DNA from: Cryptomeria japonica | Lineage: Eukaryota > Streptophyta > Pinopsida > Cupressales > Cupressaceae | Reading direction: 5' to 3' | Length of the DNA: 64,000 nucleotides | Assembly: GCF_030272615.1 (NCBI RefSeq) | Contig: NC_081410.1 | Location: 145,779,349-145,843,348, forward strand | Shown: positions 1 through 8,206 of the stretch, piece by piece | Numbering within the stretch: the stretch's first letter is position 1 | How the letters are laid out: every line of letters begins with the position of its first letter | Translations under genes and position numbers: made by a program | The notes under the pieces: generated by a model | Seen by the model: only the letters and a program-made list of their open reading frames with translations | Database searches by the model: none | Told to the model about the DNA's origin: nothing

Positions 1-1203
1 TGTAACAGATCTTAAACTCATATACTATTTAACCAAAACATCAAAGCACTTTACTAACATTAGTAACAGCACATTTCATATCACTTCTGGTCATCTAAAC
101 ACATCTAAGTGGCTTTACCATTTAAACAGATTAACCATATCAATACATAACCACAAAATCATTCACCAGTTAACACAATGATTTTTGAAGTGGAAACCCA
201 AATGGGAAAAAACCATGGTGGGGATGAATACCTACAAGTATTCTGAACTCTTCTGAAGTTCACCTTGTTAGGAGCCGAGCCTTGTTAGAAGCTTTACAAA
301 AATGTCATGTTAGGAACAAATCTAGTTAAGGGATTGACTACAATACCCTATTAAAGGCAATACCCTGTTAGGAGTAACCTTGATAGAGGATTTCAAATCC
401 AAGCTAATGGATCACCTAGTTAGAGGATTTAGAAAACACCAAGCCTGTTAAAGCTTACCCAGTTAAGGGATTTAACTATTGTAATTGTTAGAGAACAACA
501 AGGTATTTGCTGATCTGGTAATAGCACTACTTTGCTTGATCTGATCCTTTTCATGCTCCTATATGCCTTCACACGTTCTACAGATACTCCTTTTGGTTTG
601 GCACTCAATCACACTGACACACTTAACCAAAATTGCCAACACTATTACAAAACAACTCATCGACCTTATAAGCAAAATAATAGGTCGGTAACACAACACA
701 AAACCTAAGATTTCATAGAGATTACAAATAAATCAGTTCAAATATGACCATTAGATTACATAGTAATCATCTGCACATTATCCTAGACAACCTCGATCGC
801 TCCTAGATCACCGCACATTGGATCTTGTAACTCATCACGCAGTTTCCACTTCATGAAATGTACTTGCTCATTCCCAAGATAGAATAGTTATCTCTACGCT
901 CCAAAACCACTTTGAAACTCATCACGTGCATCATGCATACGTGGAATAATCATCTTCGATCACCATTTGATCATAGATCAACACAACCGATTCACCAAGC
1001 TCCATCGGTTAGGGTTCGGTATATCAACAAGTTAAGGTTACCAGTTGATCTCTCTGCTTCAATAGTAATACTAGTTTCCTTCACTGCTCAACTACCAGTT
1101 GCATTACTGCATCACTATCGGTTGCAATACAACTCCATTACCGGTTACAATTGACATCAATGACATTACATTTCATTAATGCAATCTTCATGCAATGCCA
1201 ACA
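1..1203 (-). repeat. Copia 3' LTR, truncated by window start
   Basis: It aligns with 17229-18434 across its whole length, with substitutions and small indels. It ends in CA at 1203, which is TG on the element strand, directly beside the polypurine tract. Base 1 corresponds to about base 17229 of the other LTR, so the outer end and the target duplication lie outside the window. Confidence 0.92.
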
Positions 1204-1218
1204 ATCTCCCCCTTTGGC
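1204..1218 (-). other. Copia polypurine tract
   Basis: On the minus strand this reads GCCAAAGGGGGAGAT directly upstream of the LTR start TGTTGG. Position and composition are those of the plus-strand primer of an LTR retrotransposon. Confidence 0.85.
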
Positions 1219-1560
1219 ATTGATGACAATACAAATATCAATGCCCTTTGATTATGATGATTGAGAGTAATGCACATACACAGGTATAGGAACCTAGTTT
1301 ACATTTTTCCATGTACTCTCTTTCAACTGAGTCTCCTTGTCTTTAGCTGGTAACTGGCTACAATTCTTCTCTCTATCAATCATATAGTTCTTCTCCCCCT
1401 TTGACAACAATGCCAAAGTGAATACCAATATCAGCTGGTAAACCACTCCAAGCTTCACCAATCTGCAACTAGTTGCTCCCCCTGAGGAGTAACTACACTC
1501 TACACCAATCTTGCTTCAAGATCTTCAATAAGCTCTAGGACTGATGTCTTCCATATCAGC
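1219..1560 (-). other. Copia 3' untranslated tail
   Basis: About 340 bp lie between the RNase H stop and the polypurine tract. I see no coding frame. A second CCCCCTTTGACA run near 1395-1405 resembles the polypurine tract and may be a duplicate of it. Confidence 0.6.
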
Positions 1561-2851
1561 TTAATTGACCTCATGTAGGGGCACAACCCCTAGCTGACCT
1601 CTAAGATACTCAAAAGTAACCTTAGACAGAGGTTTAGTAAAGATATCCGCTAGTTTTTCCTTAGTAGATACATGTTCCAATAACACATCTTTACTCTGCA
1701 CTTTCTCTCTCAAGAAATGATATCTCAATTCTATATGCTTGGTTCTAGCATGCAACACCGGGTTCTTTGAAATGTTTATTGCATTGGCATTATCACATAA
1801 AATCCTTACCGGTTCTGAGATTTTCAACTTAAAACTTTCCAGAATGTGTTTCATCCAGATTGCCTGAGTGCAATTCATATATGCTGCAACATATTCAACT
1901 TCAGTTGTTGATTTGATATGAAACTTTGCTTCTTGCTGCTCCAAGATACTAGCCTTCCTCCGAGAAAGAAATCTCCTCCGATTGTACTCTTCCTGTCATC
2001 AACATTTCCTGCCTAGTCTACATCTGTATAGACTTTCAAATCAAAGTTACCTGCATATGGATACCATAATCCATAATCAATAGTACCTTTCAAATATTTG
2101 AATATCCTTCTAGTTGCTACCATGTGTGTTTCCTTCGGGTTCTTCTAAAATCTGGCAACTAATCCAACTGCATGAGCAATATCCGGTCTACTATGAACAA
2201 CATAATGTAGTTTCCCTATCATAGACCTGTACTCCTTTTCCTCCACAGATGCATAATCATCCTCCTTGGATAGTTTATAGCCTGTAACCATATAGCCTGT
2301 AACCATTGGTGTTCCAACTGGTTTACAGTCTCCCATTCCAAATGTCTTCAATACCTCTTTCACATATTTGGACTATGTGATAAAGATACCATTCTTCATA
2401 TGTTGAATTTGCAAACCTATAAAGAATTTTATCTCTCCTACCAGAGACATCTCAAATTCACTTTTCATCTCATTTGCAAAGTCATCACACATGTCATCAT
2501 TGCATCCAAAAATGATATCATCCACAAATACCTCACTAACCAGTATCTTATATCCTTCAGTCTTGAGATATATATTGTTGTCTTCACTAGTTCTCTAAAA
2601 ACCTATCTTCACCAGTGAGAATGTAGTCTTTCATACCATTCCCTAGCTGCTTGCTTCAAACCGTATAGTGCCTTGTGTAGTTTGCACACCATATCTTTTG
2701 CATTAGTCAAAGCATAACCATTTGGCTATTCAGTGTAGACTTCCTCTTCCACTATACCATTTAGAAATGATGACTTCATATCCATCTGATATACTTTGAA
2801 TCCTCTATATGTTGTAAATGCAAGTAGAGTCTCGACACCTTCCAATCTAAC
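1561..2851 (-). pseudogene. Copia RT (C-terminal part) and RNase H
   Basis: This is the distal half of copia pol on the minus strand. From the gypsy junction inward it shows GVETLLAF...DMKSSFLNG of RT, then near 2495-2530 the catalytic segment FVDDIIFG, where the usual Tyr of YVDD is Phe. Near 2145-2363 follow SMIGKLHYVV and SRPDIAHAVG, and at 1561-1944 the RNase H end with STTEVEYVA, CDNANAI, RTKHIELRYHFLRE and LADIFTKPL. Several in-frame stops and a frame change between 2145 and 1944 break it. It continues at 14121 on the far side of gypsy element A. Family assignment is certain from the motifs; it is not functional. Confidence 0.92.
2847..2851. repeat. Target site duplication of element A, left copy (CTAAC)
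   Basis: CTAAC immediately precedes the LTR start at 2852 and recurs at 14121-14125 immediately after the right LTR. A 5-bp duplication is the expected integrase footprint. It proves a single insertion event into copia RT. Confidence 0.96.
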
Positions 2852-3668
2852 TGTATATGGTGAAAATGGATAACAATAATAACAATATTGAAAGGCTAAA
2901 TGAATTCAACCACCAAACCCTAGCCTAACAATCAACAAAGATCCACCATAACATATGAATATTACCTAAGACAATGCAAATCAAATGAAATCACAAAGAT
3001 TATACCATTACATGTCCAATAGGGTTTTGATCTCCATTCTTCCTATCTCCATTGATCTTGCTTGATATATTTGCTCTCAGATTTTATGTGCACAAGAGCT
3101 CAACAAAGAATGGAATGTGGTTGCAAGTAGGATCGTAGTATAGTCAAGTCCTTAAGATCAGTGATTAGGGTTTATAGAATGATTAGGATGAATGATTAGA
3201 ATGCATAGAACGATTAGGGTTTGATAATAAAGGAAGCATCTCCTTAAATAGAAGACACAATATGAAATGGAGGGATAAGATTGAGAGGTGTAAAAGGAGG
3301 TCGGCTATGATTAGAGGGTAGGTAAAAGAAATAATAAAATAATGAAAGGGGTAGGTAGTGTATGAATTAAGAGATGAATGACATGTGTCATGGGTAGAAA
3401 AGGTTAATGAATTAATTAAATAAATAAAGATTTATTTAATTAATAGAAGAAGTGGGATCAATTAAATAAATAAGATATTTATTTAATTTAGGAAAAGGAT
3501 AATTTAAATAAATAAATGTATTTATTTAAATGAGAAATAAGGCTAGAAGAGGATAAATGAATTAATTAAATAAATAAAGATTTATTTAATTAATAGAAGA
3601 ATTAAACTTAGATAATTAAATAAATAAAATATTTATTTAATTAGACATGACAATTTTAGGTGTCTACA
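2852..3668 (-). repeat. Element A 3' LTR
   Basis: It is the near-identical partner of 13304-14120. Its inner half (3411-3643) holds five successive AT-rich perfect palindromes with arms of 13-15 bp. The first has arms at 3411-3425 and 3430-3444; others lie at 3460-3488, 3502-3531, 3561-3594 and 3613-3643. Confidence 0.96.
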
Positions 3669-3680
3669 TTTTGCCCCTCT
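3669..3680 (-). other. Element A polypurine tract
   Basis: On the minus strand AGAGGGGCAAAA directly precedes the LTR start TGTAGACACC. The identical site occurs in element B at 35868-35879. Confidence 0.88.
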
Positions 3681-4013
3681 TTGAGACAATGCGGCTTGTC
3701 GCGTTGTTTCAAAGAAGATAAGATGAACTGATACAGAGTTGCCCCAGAATGGGAATGATATGCCCCCTCGAGAGATTGGATGAAAATGTCTGGAAAGATT
3801 GCAGACAATCTCTCGATAAGAAAGACAAGATAGAATGGATTGACCGGATAAAGTGACAAAGTCACGGGATAATGAAGACTGGCTTGGGAAATGAATGCGA
3901 GGGCTAGGGTAGGCTATAAGATAGACCACGGGGGAAAATACATCCTCATTGTCATCTACACATCCATGAGAGAACATTGCAGAGCGAAAATAGAGCAGGA
4001 GCAGTCAGCAGCG
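3681..4013. other. Element A: spacer between polypurine tract and PMD start
   Basis: About 330 bp conserved with element B (35880-36212). No convincing reading frame. It probably includes the 5' untranslated region, and perhaps the promoter, of the antisense PMD gene, but I see no clear TATA element. Confidence 0.5.
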
Positions 4014-5026
4014 ATGGCTTTCGTGCATAGATTCGACCGTGTTCGTCAATTTCAGAGGCCAGCAGAGGCAGGAGAGCCGGTGAGTACCACCAAACCTCCT
4101 CGTACTTTGATGCATTTATTGTTGTCATTAATGCATGCTAGGTAATGTAATAAATGCACATTTATGTCATGTAAGCGCGTTTGCGTTTGAAAAGTATGAA
4201 TTTGCATCTTCTAGGTCAAATCGACAGTTCTGTGATGAACATACGCTGTCGATTGGATAAGCTACTGAGAGGATACACTCAAGCAGGTCCTCTAGGAAGA
4301 CTAGGATAGATCAAGGCACTTTGTGATGAACAGTGAGTACCAAGATAGAGTACTTTGTGATGAACAGGGAGTACTAAAATATGAGCAGCACTTTGTGATG
4401 AACAGGGAGTGCAAATGTGAGTAACACTTTGTGATGAACAGGGAGTGTCACACATGTAGTACTTTGTGATGAACAGTGAGTACCACTAGGATAAATAGCA
4501 ACACTTTGTGATGAACAGTGAGTGTCACTATAACTGACATGATTGAGTTGTTTGACTGCAGGAGTATTTGCCGATGCTAGAGTCACGGGAGAGATTCCCG
4601 TCGACGTAGAGGTTGCGACCTGAGTTGACACTTGGGGACCGAGCTGCCATCGAGGAGATGGGCTTGAGACATGTACTATATGTGTCTAAGTTTCGGGCAA
4701 ACATCGGTTTGCTAACTGCGCTGGCTGAGAGATGGCACTCTGAGACGTGCACGTTTTATCTGCCGATGGGTGAGATGATAGTCACCCTGGAGGATGTATA
4801 TAGAATTATGCGGATACCGATTGATGGGGAGCTGATTCCGTACGATCGAGACGGAGACAGGGATGCCCTTAGACGAGTGTTCTAGGATCCAAGACTGGAG
4901 ATGAGGGTGGGACACGTGGCATGGGATACCATGACATGGATAGGATTAGCACTACCAATAGTGTTGGCAGGAGTGATCAGTGAGTTCCTTTGTATCAGTT
5001 TTGTACCATTTTTTATAATGATGTAG
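4014..5026 (+). pseudogene. Antisense plant mobile domain (PMD) gene, truncated copy in element A
   Basis: The gene runs against the element's own gag-pol. Exon 1 (4014-4079) starts at ATG and encodes 22 residues beginning MAFVHRFDRVRQFQRP, ending at a good donor (CCG|GTGAGT). A 482-bp intron ends at TTTGACTGCAG|GAG, and exon 2 starts at 4562 in phase 0. Exon 2 carries the PMD signature: LTLGDRAAIEEMGL, LAERWHSETCTFYLPMGEM, TLEDVYRIMRIPIDG. In-frame TAG codons at 4607-4609 and 4883-4885 correspond to CAG in element B. After ISEFL the frame runs into element tail because about 1,590 bp present in B are missing here. PMD proteins are a plant family found both as host silencing-pathway proteins and inside transposons; the role here is unknown. 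Confidence 0.85.
4219..4525 (+). repeat. Hairpin-unit array in the PMD intron, element A
   Basis: Six units of 25-27 bp share the core TTTGTGATGAACAGKG and have flanking arms that pair: 4315-4341, 4349-4375 (AGTACT/AGTACT), 4388-4412 (GCACT/AGTGC), 4424-4448 (ACACT/AGTGT), 4459-4483 (GTACT/AGTAC) and 4501-4525 (ACACT/AGTGT). An upstream relative at 4219-4254 has a perfect 9-bp stem (AATCGACAG/CTGTCGATT) around TTCTGTGATGAACAT. Arm sequences differ between units while pairing is kept; only the first unit has a mismatch. The array is intronic for the PMD transcript and lies in the 3' untranslated region of the element's genomic RNA. Confidence 0.88.
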
Positions 5027-6424
5027 ACACCTACGGGTGATTGTAGCCATATGATTTTGACATCATTGTATCATGACACTTTATATATATATATGAGATG
5101 ATTCATCTTTGCGGCAGCGATATGCATGTGTACCTATGTGATGAGATGTTCTTATGTGATGCTTATGATATGGATGCAATGCAATATTTTTTATTTTTTT
5201 TGTTCGTTTATGTTTTATATGTGTATGCATGATGCAAATATGAATGTAAGTAATGCAGATGAATATGATAATGCAAATGTAAATTGTGCTAACAGGTGTT
5301 GTGTGCAGGATGTGATGCAGTTGTGATATCTATATGTATGTATGAAATGCTTATATGTGGTAATGTAGGTGCAACTACATGAAATGCAAATGTTTTTGGT
5401 GTGTCATTATACTCAGTCATGTGATAGCAGGCTATGCGGACTCGAGAAGGATGATGGAAGTCAATCAAGAAAGGGGGATGAAAGATAGAAGATATGAAAG
5501 TGAAAGAGCTTCTTGTGCGTTATCATCATTGAGCTTTATTATGGCAAAATAGGTTATGACAATCGAGGCATATGTTCGACCCAGAAAGTCATTGTACCTA
5601 TTTGCATGGAGATAAGACAGTCACAAACAAGGAATGCCCCAGTTCACACTAGACTCACAGTGTCCTCATATCCTTGGACAAGTCATAGCATTACTAAGAG
5701 ACAATCCATAGACAGCAAAATACAAATAGGTGACGATACCCCATCCTCGCCTTTCTAGTCAAAGACATCCTAGAGATAGAATCTCTAGTCAGAGACATCC
5801 CGGAAAAGCTAAAAGACATGTCACCAAAAAAGATGAAATCAAAAGAAAACCAAGACTCGACACCAACATCCACTGTAGTCCTCAAGTTTAGTGTCTCTTG
5901 TCACTTGTATAAGTCTTATTTTATTGTGGTCACAATGTTTACTTTCACAGAAAGGATAGATAGCACTGAACCATATGTTGTCTGAGTCTGTTGAAAGAGT
6001 TGATTTGTTGAAGCTCATTGTTGCTGTTGTGTCTCATCTGAAGCTGACTGAATCCATGAAACTGATACTTTATTGCGGAGAAGATGAAACTTTATTGCGG
6101 ATCTGTGATGCAGATGTTGCTTTATTGCGGATTGTGCGCGAATAGACTGAAGAAAGCTAGAAGAAACTTTACTCCTTGAAACATGTGATGTTCTCAGTTC
6201 CACACCCATCACTAGACGTAGGATTTGCCGTAGCCACATATAGGGTCTGATGGAAAGGGATGTGAAAAGGGAGGTTTATTATGAATGGCTAACCAATCTT
6301 AAGTAGATCAATAACAAACCATGATGGGAATGGGTAAGTTTATTATGGATGAATAGGTTGTGAGTGTGTGCAAAGTGAAATGATGAAAGTGAATCCTAAA
6401 GGAGGGAGGAGCAATGTCTCTACA
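5027..6424. other. Element A 3' untranslated region
   Basis: About 1.4 kb homologous to B 39001-40410. It has a short TA run near 5084-5095 and several A- and T-rich stretches. The small open frames differ between A and B. I see no supported gene. Confidence 0.6.
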
Positions 6425-6580
6425 CATGGCGCTGGTGACCCAGTTTTCACCATGGTACTTGCCCAGGGCGCCACCGAAGTGGTTTTCACCGTTGGACGAA
6501 ATTATTTCTCTTTACTTTTTTCAATTTTTCAATGTTTTTTTGTGTCACAAGGCATCTGTTTGCCAGGTTTTCACCAAGTA
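6425..6580 (-). other. Conserved repeat-bearing block just past the integrase stop, element A
   Basis: On the plus strand TTTTCACC occurs three times, interleaved with GGCGC/GGCGCC motifs. The block is nearly identical in B (40415-40575) and recognisable in reverse in the more distant element C (62380-62470), always 30-200 bp from the end of pol. Conservation across diverged elements where coding has ended suggests a cis-acting RNA or DNA signal; the role is inferred. Confidence 0.55.
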
Positions 6581-6637
6581 ACGATTTTTTTGTTTTATAA
6601 TTTTTTATTTATTTTTGAATTAGGATATTCTGAAGAG

Positions 6638-8206
6638 CTATGTGTAAAACCTGCGAAGGTGAATGTTGTTGATTGGATCCTCCAAAGGTTCACTTTCTGT
6701 AGTTGAGAGCTGATATGCCCCAGATCCATATGTTGTTGTAATGATGTAAGGACCAAGCCAATTTGGTTCGAACTTGCCCTTCTTCTGTCTGTCTTGCTGA
6801 TTTTTAGGATTTTCTCTAAGAACCAAGTCACCTACCTCAAATGTGCGAGGCTTGACTTTATGATTGTAGATGTATTGTTCCTTGACTGAATGATGTGTAG
6901 CTTGAGTGTTTGTCTTCCTTGATGAAGGAATTGAGATAGAATTACTAGTGTGTGGACTACACAGGCCCGTATGCGTGTCACCTGAAGAAGTTTGGGCATC
7001 TCTGATAGCAAAGTCCTTCGAGGAAGCTCCATTAAAGGTCCGTGTTGTATCACCAAAAGGGGATGGATGTGTGGAACAAGTGGATGAGTGATGAAGGCTT
7101 ATGATTGTGAAAAGAAGTGAAAGTAGGATAGCATGATGGAGACTTAGGATCAACAAGTATGCTTTTTGACTTGAAATTTTAGAACTTTTGCCCCCAGTTA
7201 TTTTGATATTAGGGGAGATCAACTCTTGCTCTTTTTGCTTCATAGGATTTTTATCCTTGACTTTGATTTTTGTAGAGTCCAATAGCTTTTGATTTTGATT
7301 TGGACTAAAGGACTTTTCTTTATTAGTGACTTTTAGATTTTTCTTTTCAACGCTTGATTTTTGATCCCCAATGAGTGAGGGCTTTTGTGATTCTTGTTGA
7401 TCCAAGTCTGGAAGTGGAGTGGAAATGGAAGGAGTGGATGAAATGGTAAGGCTATGTGAGTTCTCCAGAGGGTTGGCGATAGACTCAATAGATTCTTTGT
7501 TGGAACCACTCTTAGGACTATTGATATCAAGAGTTGCTTGCACTGCTAGAGGAGATTTGCATTCAGACTTAGTAGCCACAACACTAGGTGGTTCACACCC
7601 AATTCCTTGGCATTGAAAATTGTTTGTAGGTTGTTCTTGTTGACATAATACCTTAGGAGATAATGGGAGTTGGTCAACATGAAATATATACTCACCACAT
7701 CCTAGGTCTTTAATCTTGAACTTTTCTTTTAGCTCTGCTTGTTTGGATGTAAAAGCTTTTAAGGATTCAGGATCCACATATGTCGATGAAGGAACAGCTT
7801 CATGATTGACTAGAATTGTTATTTCTGACTGAGGTTGCAGATTGTTGCAATATATGAATGGATTTGGATCCGCTTTGACGGTCACTTCAACTCCATTGTG
7901 TGGAAACTTGATACATCGATGATATGTAGATGGGACCGCGCTCATCTCATGAATCCATGGACTTCCTAGCAATATATTGTATGTGAGATCCAGGTCTAGG
8001 ACTTGACAAACCACATCCTTTGTAACCGGCCCGACTCTGAGAGGTAAGGTGACTGTGCCCTTGGATGAACGCTCTTCATCGTCATATGCCTTGATGGTGA
8101 TTTTGTTTGTAGAATTCATAGCTTTGTCGGAATATCCCAATTGTTTAATAGTGCTCAATGTACAAATGTTCAGACCTGCTCCTCCATCTATCAGGACTCG
8201 TTTTAT
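6638..8206 (-). pseudogene. Element A protease, unique linker and integrase C-terminus
   Basis: This continues the Gag frame past one TGA. The protease region begins right after the stop with the active-site segment VLIDGGAGLNICTL, then IKAYDDEERSSKGTVTLPLRVG, VVCQVLDLDLTYNILLG and PWIHEM. After about 7715 homology to B ends, and some 830 bp of Ser/Lys/Pro-rich sequence unlike B follow in frame. The frame then joins the last integrase segment (FEVGDLVLRENPKN, NWLGPYII, INNIHLRRFYT), a GPY/F-type end, and stops at 6638. So the frame stays open although RT, RNase H and integrase core are gone. It is not an enzyme-coding pol. Confidence 0.88.

Noticed and set aside
4315-4525. C/D-box snoRNA cluster suggested by repeated GTGATGA (box C consensus)
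   Set aside because: No CTGA box D follows at the right place in the units, and the short stems enclose only the loop. Box-C likeness alone is not enough.
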